A DNA stretch of 64,000 nucleotides. It comes from Astragalus membranaceus (lineage: Eukaryota; Streptophyta; Magnoliopsida; Fabales; Fabaceae). Within the stretch, counting starts at the first letter, position 1, and each line of letters opens with the position of its first letter. A program made the position numbers and the translations under genes. Below the pieces are notes generated by a model that was given only the letters and a program-made list of their open reading frames with translations, ran no database searches and was not told the origin of the DNA. Positions 33,505 to 43,718 of the stretch are shown piece by piece. The stretch covers positions 134,513,027-134,577,026 of the forward strand of contig CM076846.1 of NCBI GenBank assembly GCA_039519185.1, given 5' to 3'.

Positions 33505-33593
33505 ATAATAAAAGTAGTTCAAAGCCACTTATATTGTAAATCATCAATTTTAATTTTTCTGTGCCTATATATGCTTATTAGCGGTGCTATATG

Positions 33594-33748
33594 GGGTTTG
33601 GATCCCCTCTAATTACTGGACAGTTCCAGTAGGAGAGAGAAAGACTCAATAAATAAAAGAATAATATTTTATAAATAATAATATTTTATATGTTAAGTCT
33701 TTCTCTCTCCCACTGGAACTGTCCAGTAACTAGAGAGGATCTCAACCC
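33594..33748. mobile_element. MITE with 9-bp target duplication TGCTATATG (Mutator-like)
   Basis: The 155-bp element has imperfect terminal inverted repeats of about 48 bp sharing TTACTGGACAGTTCCAGT and GAGAGAGAAAGACT. Perfect duplications TGCTATATG lie at 33585-33593 and 33749-33757. The centre is AT-only. A second, truncated member of the same family is at 45722-45841. Confidence 0.9.
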
Positions 33749-34482
33749 TGCTATATGTCACGACGGAGCTGTTTCGCAAAATTCCATAAAAGCGTGTAAA
33801 ATGGTGTGGCTTTTTTTTTTACCAAACAAAACAAGGTGGAAAGGAAACTACACACTTCAGAGATTACAATCTTCCACTCCATTCATGAAAGTGGGTCCCA
33901 TCATCACCTATGAGTAGGGGTGTGCAAAAAAATTGGTAAACCTGAACCATACCATAAACCATACTGGACCATTAATAAAAGCCCATACCACTTATCAATC
34001 CAGTCCATTTGGTAAAAGAAATGGGATACCGGTAATCCAAATTCCCTAACCGGTAATTTACCATTCCTTTCTAATACGCGCACAGAAAAAGCCCATACCG
34101 ACGATGGAAAAGTTTTGATAAGGCTCTCTCGCTGCTTCTCCATCGTCGTCTTTCTCCATCGTTCAACGGCGCTGCTTCTCTTCAACGGCGCTGCTTCTCT
34201 TCAACGGCGGCCTCCCTTCAACGACACCGCTTCTCTTTAACGCGTGACTTCTTCAACCTCAGCCATGGCCACTCGCGAGTTGCGACCTCCACTCCTTCGA
34301 TAAGGAATCGCCAATCTCCAATCTTGAGCAAGGTAGCACAACTATTATCAGTATTGCTGGATTCACACAACCGGAACCCTAATCCCCAAATCGGAATCGA
34401 CAATCACCAATCAGAACTGCAACTCGGACTTCTCTCTGCAAATCCCTCGAATTTCCCCTCTCTGCAACTCGGTCTTCTCAGG

Positions 34483-34838
34483 GTAAGGTTCTGTGAAATT
34501 CAAACATGTTTAATATCAATAATTTTTTATTCTTCATTATTTTTTTTAATTCCCTTGCTAATCATTTTGTGAAAGCACAATCTGGTATTTGTTTTGTCAT
34601 TTTCAATGGAGCTTCAGTCAATCTTTTGCTTTGTGAAAGTATTGTGGGTTGAATTTTCAATGGATTCTCTGTAATTTTAAAAGTGTTTATACAGGAATAC
34701 TTTTATGAATTCTGGGTTACTAGATGCTCACTTTGAAGGTTGCTAGTTTATCTGAGACTGATTTTAATCTAATTGCGTGAGTATTGTATATATAAACAGT
34801 GCTGACTGATTTTAATCATATTGATATGCCTGTTACAG
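34483..34838 (+). other. Predicted 5'-UTR intron of the hAT transposase gene
   Basis: The donor context CTCAGG/GTAAGG at 34483 and the acceptor TATGCCTGTTACAG at 34838 bracket AT-rich sequence. They place the start codon at 34858 twenty bases into the next exon. Prediction from consensus only. Confidence 0.45.
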
Positions 34839-34857
34839 TAATTTGGAGTTGAAAAAG

Positions 34858-36993
34858 ATGAATGGTAATGACTTTCCAGCTTTCGAGATAGGAGAACAAG
34901 TTGCCTCTACCCCTCCACCTACGATGTCTAATGCTCGCAGCATGTTACCACCACGCTCTGAAGCGCGTAGGAATCGGTCTGATGCTTGGGATCATTTTAC
35001 ACCTGAGCCAGGCACCCAAAAGAAAGCCAAGTGCAGATATTGCGATGCCATAATCAGATATGATAATGGGACAAGTGGCATGCGCTCTCACCTAACAAGA
35101 TGCAAGCACCGACCCGAGCAAGAAGTTTCTAAGAGGCAAAAGTCATCTTCATCAGTTAATTTGGAAGGGGATGTTGTTTCTTCTCCTTCAATTGCAAAGT
35201 TTGACCAAGAGGCAATTCGTCGTGCAATGGTGGATTATTTTGTGGATTGTGAACTTCCGTTTAGACACGTAGAGAAAAAGAGTTTTCGCAGATTTATGAG
35301 CATTGCAAGCCCAAGATTTGTTGTTCCCTCACGCACTACCGTCGCACGAGATATTTTAAAGCTCTGGGATACCGAAAAAGCAAGGCTGAAGCAGTTTATA
35401 TCTCAACAAGGCTTAAGAAGAGTTTGTCTCACCACTGATACATGAAGTTCTCCTCAGAAGCTCTGTTATATGTCTCTAACACTCCATTTTGTCGATAACA
35501 GTTGGAGGTTGAATAAGAAGATTATAAGTTTTTGTCAAGTCACGAGCCATGCAGGGGAGGTTATGGCTAGGAAAGTGGAGCAGTGCTTGAATGAGTGGGG
35601 GATAAATCGTGTGCTCGGAGTGACTGTTGATAATGCTTCATCCAACGACGTCATGATTCAACACCTAAAGAAAAGGTTCACGTCTTGGAATTGTTTGGTT
35701 TTAAGTGGTGACTACTTTCACATGCGGTGTGGAGCTCACATCTTAAATTTGATTGTGAAGCATGGTTTTAAAGAGATTGATGATTCTATTATCAGAATTC
35801 GTACTGCAGTGAAGTTTATAAATGACACTCCATCTAGATATGCAAAATTCAAGGCATGTATTGATCCTAACATGGAATATAAGGGTTATGTTGGGTTGGA
35901 TTGTGAAACGAGGTGGAATTCAACTTACATTATGTTAGATGCCGCGCTTAAACATCAAAAAACATTTGAAGAGTTGGAGTTGCAAGATGGTAAATTTGTC
36001 GAGGAGTTAGAAAAGAAGAAAGGTGTCCCGTCGTATGATGATTGGGAGTATGTGCGGGCAATCATTCCCTATCTTAGGATATTTTATGAAGCTACCCTAA
36101 ATGTATCCGGTTCTTCTTATGTGACTAGTTGTGGCTATATGTACGAGGTCTTTGGCATTAGAACAACAATCATGGAAATGTCTCGATCTAGCGATCCTCG
36201 CATAAGATCCATGGCTGGAAGAATGAAAGAGAAATATGATAAATATTGGGGAAACTTAAATTGTCTTAATATGCTTATGATGATTGCTCTTGTTTTGGAC
36301 CCTCGGCACAAGATGCGATTTGTGAATTGGTATATGAATTTGAATATTGAACCAAGTGTGGGCAATACTTTTATAAGGAAAGTTGAGTCTTCCTTGGAAT
36401 CGCTTTTTGCGGATTTCAATGGTGGGGTGACGGGGTCTACCGCCACCTCAGCAGATTCCCAATCTCTTGGGGGTAATCAAACCAATCGATATAATTTTGA
36501 TCCATTCTACCAAACAAGTGGGAGCGACAACTCTGAATCCGAGCTAAGTAAGTATTTAAGGGAAACAGTAGAGCCTAATAAAGAGATGGATGTACTAAAT
36601 TGGTGGAGCATGAATTCAAATCGATATCCAATCCTTGCAGAGATGGCAAGAGAAATATTAGCTATACCCGTCTCCACAGTGGCCTCTGAATCAGCATTTA
36701 GTACCGGGGGAAGGGTTCTTGATCCATATCGATGTCGTCTAACACCAACAACTGTGGAAGCATTGATATGCACTCAAGATTGGTTTGGATCACATACGCC
36801 TATGCTTACTGAGGATGATTTGAAAGAACTTGAGAATCTTGAGCAAGGTAAGAATCATGTGATTAGGTATTGTATATTTTTACTGATTATTGTTACTTCA
36901 TACTTAAGTTATTTTTATTTTTTTCTAGAACTCAATGATACAAGAAATGTTGCGGCTACTTCTTCCGTCTCCATAGCACTTGATGATGATTGA
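34858..36993 (+). pseudogene. hAT transposase (BED zinc finger, RICESLEEPER-like) with one internal stop
   Basis: Starting at the ATG at 34858, residues about 41-82 form a BED zinc finger (SDAWDHFT, C59, C62, H78, C82). The catalytic region follows with VLGVTVDNASSND and DYFHMRCGAHILNLIV. The C-terminal dimerisation domain shows ELSKYLRE, VLNWWSMNSNRYPILAEMA and STVASESAFSTGGRVL. A TGA at 35443-35445, in the conserved TTDT(W) position, interrupts an otherwise open frame (explainable as TGG to TGA). A predicted 81-nt intron (36848-36928, GTAAGA..TTTCTAG) precedes the last 21 residues and is in phase. The enzyme would excise and reinsert the element; this copy probably needs readthrough or a helper. 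Confidence 0.9.
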
Positions 36994-37262
36994 GTAAGAC
37001 AATATTTCTTCAATTTCTGTCACAATTGTTTCTGTTTCTGTTTGCATCTATTTTAAAGCATGATGATGATTTTAAAGCATCTGTTTCTGTCACAATCTGT
37101 TTCTGTTTGCACTGTATCTTTGAATGGATCATTTTAAAGCATGATGATGATAGTTATTTAGTAGTTAGTTGCCTTCTGTTTGCACTCCTTCAAATCTGAT
37201 TTTTTTTCTAAAATCCAGAGACTGATATATTCAAGGTCCCTTGGCTGCTGCTGTTTGTGTTT

Positions 37263-37921
37263 TTAGGCTCTTAGTCTTTAATTGAAGGATGTCAAATTAT
37301 TAAAGTCTCGTATTTTCTGGTTGCTTGAATGTCCAAGACAGCCACCCCCACTTGATGTAGATCGATCATAAATGTGGATTGTTCTGCTGTCATAAGCCTG
37401 CTTCCCGTTGCACAAAATATCCTGCAGTTGTCACCCCAACCCCAGAAAACTGTTAACATTAAGATTGTTATTACTAAGATCAACATACAAAGAGTCAAAG
37501 ATGAACTCCTGTCTCAAAAAACATGGGATACAAGAAAATCATACCTATCTGTCAGACCCACAGTTGCTGCATCAGCTGGCAATGATCAACTCTCAGATCG
37601 GAATAACTGTTCTGTGGAACCAACAGTTTTATTTTTGTCTTTTTACAGCCCCTCAGTAAATCCATTTGTCTGGAAAGGTCGATAAGCACAGGACCATGAC
37701 ATGATACAATAGACAGACAAAGAATTTTAAGTATTTTTCCTCATAATAATGATTCATTTTAAGATGATAACATGACAAATGTTAGTTTTTGAACTCTGTT
37801 AACCATTGAACGTAATTAACCGCATATTTGAACTGTGTTAAACAATCATTTTGTAGTCAAAGTTTGATTGTAGATGGTGGTCACTTAGGCTCTTAGGCTC
37901 TTAGTCTTTAATTGAAGGATG
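37263..37921. repeat. Two 29-bp direct repeats flanking a 600-bp insert in the hAT element
   Basis: The 29-bp sequence beginning TTAGGCTCTTAGTCTTTAAT occurs at 37263-37291 and 37893-37921. The second copy abuts the GDSL-like fragment, suggesting a junction made during capture or repair. Nothing recognisable is encoded between the copies. Confidence 0.8.
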
Positions 37922-38122
37922 ATTTCCACCAGCAAAATCTCTACCATATGGTGGGAAATTACATTTGATAATAGTGGTTATGTAGTTATTGTTTCCTGGG
38001 TCTACTATTGAGTCCCCAAATACAAAAACTGCTGGCACTGTTTCATTCTTTGGTAGATTCACAGCAGAAACATGTTGGAGGATGATGGCTATGAAAGAAC
38101 ACCAACAAATGACTAAAGGCAA
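37922..38122 (-). pseudogene. Captured GDSL esterase/lipase gene fragment inside the hAT element
   Basis: The minus strand reads a hydrophobic leader (SFIAIILQHVSA) and then VPAVFVFGDSIVDPGNNNY and IIKCNFPPYGRDFAGG. This is the block I motif GDS and first-exon signature of plant GDSL (EXL-type) lipases. The match stops exactly at the direct repeat (37921), leaving only the N-terminal part of a protein normally about 350 residues long. It is antisense to the transposase. The fragment is probably host sequence acquired by the transposon, not a functional gene. Confidence 0.75.
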
Positions 38123-38244
38123 TTTAGAAAGAATGAAACAGTGCCAGATTCAACTTCTGCTATTGGTAAATTTATCTCCATTTCTCTATTTTATGTGCAA
38201 TTTTGTTTTGCTACATCATGCAGGACAATGAAACCTTTAAGCCT

Positions 38245-38405
38245 CTTCATCTCTTTAATTCAACAAGTAGCTGAGCTGCAATTCTTCACACGTGACAAGT
38301 TTCCTAAGCTATATAAATGTAGTCAAGACTTTTACAATCATCCAATTGTCAAGGGAATTTGTTTAACTACTATAGAGCGTGACTCTGAATTGTTAAGGGA
38401 ATTTG
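38245..38405 (+). pseudogene. Possible captured tau-class glutathione S-transferase C-terminal fragment
   Basis: The plus strand reads QFFTRDKFPKLYKCSQDF followed by NHPIVKG and an ERDSELL-like tail. This resembles the C-terminal helix region of plant tau-class glutathione S-transferases (KFP.L..W...F..HP.VK). It is short, has C where W is usual, and no upstream domain is present. A weaker call than the GDSL fragment, but it would be a second host-gene piece in the same transposon. Confidence 0.4.
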
Positions 38406-38959
38406 TTTAACTACTTCATTTTCATTCTGTTGTTGTTGTCAAATTTCTATGGATACTAGTCTTGCAAAATCGCTTCCATTGTTTACTGATATTGTCAGCT
38501 ACAATGTTACTGATATTGTAGGCTTTACCTTAACGGCACTTATATTTGCAATAATGCAAAATGAAGGTGGTAACTTTGTTTCACTACTATGAATCATTTT
38601 ATCTGTAGTTTCACTAATTGTTCTCATTTTATTTGGTATGAGGCCAGTAATATTATGGATCTCCAAGAGAGTTAGTAGTGGAAAACCTCTCAATGTAGTG
38701 GAAAACCTCTCAATATACCTTGCTATTAGTGGATTACAGAATATCGCTTTCAACTCTTTCTTGCCAATTTCATTTTCTAATTGCTTGTGTTCACCTCCAA
38801 ACTTGAGAAGCTCATGGGTACTTTTACTATCAAATTGTGTAGTATTAATGTAAATTCTTAAGTACAGTTATGTGACTCTGATTTTAATACTTGCACTGAT
38901 TTTTATCAATTATGAGTGTTTAGTGCTTGACTGTATGGCCATTTTTGGGTGTTGTTGTG
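38406..38959. other. Non-coding interior of the hAT element
   Basis: AT-rich filler with two small duplications: GGGAATTTGTTTAACTAC near 38354 and 38398, and AGTGGAAAACCTCTCAAT near 38676 and 38697. No gene is recognised. Confidence 0.5.
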
Positions 38960-39240
38960 ACTTGTGAGTCTCTGGTAAACCATTTTTGAAAGTAAAAATT
39001 GGTTTTCAGAAATGGTAAACCGTTTTCTGGTAAAAAAATGGGTTTCAGAAACGGTAAACCGTTTTTTCAGAAGCAAAAACCGGTTTATAACCGGTATACC
39101 GGTTTGCAAACGGTAAACCGTTTTCCTAAACAAAACCGGTTCTAAACCGGTTCCGAACCGATTTTGAACCAGTTTGAAAACACGAACTGGTTTATGCAGA
39201 AATGGTAAACCAGAATTGGATTTTAAAGAGGTATGGTGTG
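38960..39240. promoter_or_regulatory. Right subterminal repeat cluster of the hAT element
   Basis: At least ten close copies of GGTAAACC, AACCGGTT and related inverted forms occur within 280 bp. The left end has a sparser set at 33930-34060. Such clusters are the usual transposase-binding regions of hAT elements. Confidence 0.7.
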
Positions 39241-39375
39241 GTGCGGTATGGTTTTTGTACCATGCACACCCCTACCTATGAGCTCACCTCTCTAACACCA
39301 CAACACTTGTTACCTTCCTACCCGTATCTACTTCACTCGACTTCACCATTAAGCTAAGTAGAGCATACAAGAGAC

Positions 39376-39760
39376 TAGGGGTGTCAAAGTGATCCATTTG
39401 TCTACTGGAGATCCGGTTCGTCCATAGCAAAATCTATCCAATCCATCCGTTACAAACAAAAAAATAATAATGGATTGGATTGGATTCATCCACTTGATTT
39501 GTGGATGGCTGTGATCCATCCATTAATTTTTTTAAATCCAATGGATTATCAATAAGTAGAAGATCAAAATCCAATGGATAATTATTTTTTTTTACTAAAA
39601 TCAATTGGATAATTATAAAAAATACATTTTTACAAAAAACTATTTTCAGTTTTTTTTAAAAGGACTTTTCAATTTTAAATTTTTTTTCCAAATTTTTTTT
39701 TAAATTCAGAAAAAAAAAATATATTATATATTTTTTGACAATATAATATATATATATATA

Positions 39761-39800
<40 letters not shown>

Positions 39801-40317
39801 TAAATAGCACCACCATGACTGGCGGTCGGCCGCCGTATCACCACCTCCGACCACCGCCGGTCGCCGGAGCTCCGCCACCGGCCGCCACTTCCACCACCTC
39901 ATATATAAATATATATTTATATTATATGTAATATATATTTATATTATATATAATATATATTTATATTTTTACAATATTATATATAAATATATATTTTTAA
40001 TTTTCTTTTTTTTTTGTCAAAAAAAAGTATACATTTTTTTTGCTGCAACATTAAAAAATATATTTTTTTTTCATAAAAAGATTTTTTTTATTAAAAGATT
40101 TTTTTATTTTTTAAAGGTATTAGTGGATGGATTGGATATCCATACATAAAAAAGTTGTTAATGGATGAATTGGATGGACTTTTTTTGTCCATGAATAAAT
40201 TGGATTGGATTTGTTTGATACAATCCTAATGGATATAAATTTTTTAATGGACTTCTCCAATCCATCCATTATAATCCATATCCATATCCATCCAATTCAT
40301 CCATTTTGACACCCCTA
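39376..40317. mobile_element. Non-autonomous hAT element, 942 bp
   Basis: The terminal inverted repeats are TAGGGGTGTCAAA and its inverse. Perfect 8-bp duplications CAAGAGAC lie at 39368-39375 and 40318-40325. Subterminal TGGATTGGAT/ATCCATCC motifs are abundant on both sides. The interior is AT-only with a TA microsatellite near 39738-39793 and a GC-rich island at about 39815-39900. There is no coding region. Its ends share TAGGGGTGT with the larger hAT 100 bp upstream, but the inner motifs differ. Confidence 0.92.
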
Positions 40318-40325
40318 CAAGAGAC

Positions 40326-42617
40326 CAAATACATGAGCAAGAGTGGAGAACCGCCGCCACATATATTTATCACCTTACCAGGAAAATATTTGAGATTGAA
40401 TAAGAATTATGAGAATTGTGTAGTACAAGGTTTCAGATTTATAAATTCAGAAGAAGTATGCCGGTGAGGCTTGTTTACTGAACTTGCATATATGTATTCT
40501 AATTGCTTTGGTGGTTCAACGGTGGTAAAGGGACAGGTATCATTTTTCATAATCATGGGAAGTTTGGTATATGAGAAATGATGAAGTTATTACTAATTGA
40601 ACAATCATACGTGCTTATTTTGCCTTCAGGAAATTTCACGAGCGAACTTTCTCGTGATAACCAGTATTTCCCATATAACCAAACCCCCGGAGAGAGTATC
40701 TTTAGTTTTTTATTTGTGATTGCAAAACAAAAATAAAATGAAAGTATAGATCCAACGACCGGATCCAACCCATTTAATCAAATAGTTACTTGTTTGAAGT
40801 TTGTTTTCTCATAGATGATAAAAAAATAATTTGTTTTCTCATCAACCGAAGGTGATCAGCCAATCAGCCATCATGGTAGAGTCAAAATCAATTGCGTGCG
40901 TACTTTGGGATTTCGCACATCTAGGACTAAATTTTGGATAATTCTTTTGCCACCCCCTTTACACTCTCTCACTCCCCATACACACTCACTCAGTACCTTC
41001 AAACTGACTACCGAGTGACTAAAAACCCTAAATTTTTGCAAGCCCAATCCAAAGTAGGTTATGAAACAGAAATTACTTGATAAGAACTAGGGGGATTCAA
41101 TCAGCAAAGCACCCTGTTTTTTCCACTTCCACACATTTGTTTTCTTGTTTGGAAAACCCAACCCGAATCCCTTTCCTTTGCCCCTACCCTGACCTCCACT
41201 CCCGCGTGCCATAGCAACCACTCTTTTTGCCTTCCATAACTTAGCTTTTAGGAGCTAAAAAAACAGACAAAAAAGAACATAGTGATAGGAAGTGGAGGAT
41301 AGGGGTGAACCGGAATGAGAGGGGGAAAAGGGTGGGGAAGTAGGGCGGGCGAGGAAAGGGATTTCGGGGGAGATTATAGTAACAGAGCACCCATGTAGAA
41401 AAGAATCGGGACAGCCATAATTTGTAAAAGATAAACACGAGCACAAGCCTTCCCTGGAGTTGGAATGTGCCTGTATCCTTAGTTAATGTGCTGCTTAAAT
41501 CCTCTGTTGTTGTGCTGCTTTCACATGAGCACAAACTTTCACAGTAGAAACACAAATGGAGAGAGGAGAACAAAATAGGGAGATGGGGATGAGAGAAGAG
41601 TCATGAAAGCTAGAGAGTTGCTATGGAGGATCGAAAAGCAAGTTTGAAATTGTGGCCCAAGCAAGTATTAACAGAAATGATTCAAATGAAAGCCAAAAGG
41701 GAAAAAACCAGTTTCACAAGGGTTCAAGACATTGGGAGTTGGGGAAAGTACAAACACATCAAATTAATTGGGAGTTGGGTGAAGTAGAAACACATCAAAT
41801 TAACCCAATTGAAGTGGTGGAAAACTAACCAAATCTAGTAAATCCTAATAGAAGATGTATCTTCGTTTCCAGACAGCAGCTCAAATGATTCAGCTAGAAA
41901 TCAATTACGGAGACATCAAGGGATTTCAAGAGGCAAAGGAAGCATATCCATGCAACAATTGGAAATCTACTAAATAAACACATGAAGTGAAATGGTGAGC
42001 AGGCTCAGAAAGGTGCACAAGATGCAAAACTTGATGTTAAGGTGAAAAACTATGGGACTATGAGACACTATTTCTCATCTTTTCAAAACCCCATCCGAAC
42101 AGCATTCTCCAGAAGACAAAATACAACCATTAATCTTCTTTCACCAATCTTTGTTCCAATTGTTGAAGTTCCAATCCAAATTAAGAGTCCACAAAACATG
42201 CATATTTGAAAACCACAGTGCTTTCAACTAACCTACTAATAACATTTGAGGCAACTACTCATGAACTTGTAATCTAATTCACACACCAAACTTTAAAATC
42301 ATGATCAAAAGAAAAAACACTTCAGCAATAAAATCCAAAATCCAAAATTTGGAATATGCTGACTATAAATCATAAACAAGTCTAATAGAGCAGTTATAAA
42401 CCACAAAAGGCGGAAGTAACAGAGTCAAAAGAAACCAAAATCACAGTCATCGCCATAGTATATCCTATGACCTATGTATATGAATTACTTCCCTGAAATT
42501 AGAAGGATAAGAGAGATAATAATAAGCTATAAACTGTTAAGATGTGCAAAAAAAGAGAGAGATTATGTACTATTCCACCTTGTTCCCAGTGCAAAATGTA
42601 ACAATCTTCTCCAAACT
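40326..42617. other. Intergenic DNA downstream of the cold-shock protein gene
   Basis: No convincing coding region or element end was found. A 36-bp segment with AAACACATCAAATTAA is duplicated in tandem at about 41733-41808. The part next to 42617 should contain the 3' UTR and polyadenylation site of the minus-strand gene, whose exact end cannot be fixed by eye. Confidence 0.45.
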
Positions 42618-43421
42618 TCAACCAGATGCCTCAATGCACTCCCTTGCAAAATGCCCAGTCTTCCCACAATTGAAACATGTACCTCTCCCACCACCGCCGC
42701 CGTTGCCACCACCAAATCTTCCCCCTTCAAATCTTCCCCCTTCAAACCTTCCGCCTTCAAACCTTCCGCCCTCAAACCTTCCGCCTTCGCTGCCACAATC
42801 CCTAGCCAAGTGACCAACTTCACCGCACTTATAACAACCACCGCCGCCACCGCCTCCACCCCTAGGGGCGGTGGCGCAATCTCTCGCCATATGCCCAATG
42901 CCGCCACACCTGAAGCACGACGTGCTTTCGATGCCGCCAACTCCACGGCCACCATTGCCGCCGCCACGCAAGCAATCCCTCGCAAGGTGTCCAAATCCGC
43001 CGCAAGTGAAACAGGCTCTGTCACCGCCGCCGCCGCCGCCGGAATTATTGCTCCGGTCGCAGTCTCTGGCAAGGTGTCCTACATCACCGCACTGGTAACA
43101 AGCAGCACCTCCGCCGTTACGTCTCTCGCCTCCTCTCCATCCGCCGCTGAATCCACGACCACCACCGCCGTAGGTGTCTTTCCTGGCTTGCAGAGGAGCG
43201 CCGTTGGGGCCGGTGACATCGACAGCCTTAGTCTTGTCGTTGTCACCGGTTTCGATGGTGAACTCGACGCGATCGCCTTCCTGAAGGGTGCGGAAGCCTT
43301 CGGATCTGATCGAAGATTGGTGGACGAAAAGATCATCGCCACCGTCGTCAGGTTTGATAAAGCCGAAACCTTTGGTGTTGTTGAACCATTGAACGACTCC
43401 AGTGAATCTCTCCTCCGCCAT
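42618..43421 (-). CDS. Cold-shock-domain protein with five CCHC zinc knuckles (plant CSP1/CSP3-like)
   Basis: This intact, intronless 267-residue frame has an N-terminal cold-shock domain (residues about 6-72) with both RNA-binding motifs, KGFGFI and LFVHQSSI. A glycine-rich tail follows, with five CX2CX4HX4C knuckles at about 108-121, 137-150, 169-182, 196-209 and 249-262. Plant proteins of this type are nucleic-acid chaperones that melt RNA secondary structure, act in nucleus and cytoplasm, and support cold and stress tolerance. The number of knuckles lies between the two of GRP2-type and the seven of Arabidopsis CSP1/CSP3. Between knuckles 4 and 5 there is a five-fold GGRFE-type repeat. 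It is the only clear host gene here; paralogue identity is unresolved. Confidence 0.95.
   Translation of the reverse strand: MAEERFTGVVQWFNNTKGFGFIKPDDGGDDLFVHQSSIRSEGFRTLQEGDRVEFTIETGDNDKTKAVDVTGPNGAPLQARKDTYGGGGRGFSGGWRGGERRNGGGAACYQCGDVGHLARDCDRSNNSGGGGGGDRACFTCGGFGHLARDCLRGGGNGGRGVGGIESTSCFRCGGIGHMARDCATAPRGGGGGGGGCYKCGEVGHLARDCGSEGGRFEGGRFEGGRFEGGRFEGGRFGGGNGGGGGRGTCFNCGKTGHFARECIEASG
42717..42791 (-). repeat. 15-bp in-frame minisatellite in the cold-shock protein gene
   Basis: About five consecutive 15-bp units encode the GGRFE repeat (residues about 213-236). Units differ by one or two synonymous or near-synonymous bases. Because the unit is a multiple of three, copy-number change would preserve the frame. 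Confidence 0.9.
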
Positions 43422-43484
43422 TTCGAAGAAACCCTAGACACCCACACCACACACACTGGTAGAATCCTATTCTTAACGGAAGAA

Positions 43485-43499
43485 ATACTCCACAGCCCC

Positions 43500-43531
<32 letters not shown>

Positions 43532-43662
43532 TATATATTTAAGGACAAAAGGTAAAAATAATAATTAAAATAATTTGGTTAATAATAATAATACTCCACA
43601 GCCCCTATATATATATATTATATTTAAGGATAAAAGGTAAAAATAATAATTAAAATAATTTG

Positions 43663-43680
<18 letters not shown>
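43485..43680. repeat. Tandem duplication of about 100 bp just upstream of the cold-shock protein gene
   Basis: Two copies begin ATACTCCACAGCCCCTATAT at 43485 and 43591 and end with AATAATTTGGTTAATAATAA. They differ mainly in the length of an inner TA run and one base. The segment starts about 65 bp upstream of the start codon, so it overlaps the likely 5' UTR or core promoter; the TA run could serve as a TATA region. An AAT microsatellite follows at about 43665-43709. Confidence 0.9.
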
Positions 43681-43708
<28 letters not shown>

Positions 43709-43718
43709 GTAATATTAG

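Larger units (their letters stand above)
33915..39274 (+). mobile_element. hAT transposon, structurally complete, 5.36 kb
   Basis: The terminal inverted repeats are TAGGGGTGTGCA and its inverse. Perfect 8-bp target duplications CCTATGAG flank them at 33907-33914 and 39275-39282. It encodes a BED-finger/hAT-dimerisation transposase. Subterminal regions (33930-34060 and 38960-39240) are packed with GGTAAACC/AACCGGT-type motifs, presumably transposase binding sites. Between transposase and right end lie fragments resembling host genes. The length and 8-bp duplication fit an autonomous-type hAT. Confidence 0.95.

Noticed and set aside
37292..37685. Open frames on both strands between the 29-bp direct repeats of the hAT element
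   Set aside because: Short, overlapping on opposite strands and without recognisable motifs; a further captured fragment cannot be excluded but is not supported.
39738..39793. TA-repeat tract with possible hairpin
   Set aside because: A simple microsatellite inside the small hAT element; any cruciform is a trivial property of TA repeats.
41241..41573. Minus-strand 110-codon frame downstream of the cold-shock gene
   Set aside because: No motif, skewed composition, and no supporting start or splice context.
42474..43568. Long plus-strand open frame of 364 codons
   Set aside because: It is antisense to the well-supported cold-shock protein gene and consists of composition-driven alanine/serine/threonine repeats.
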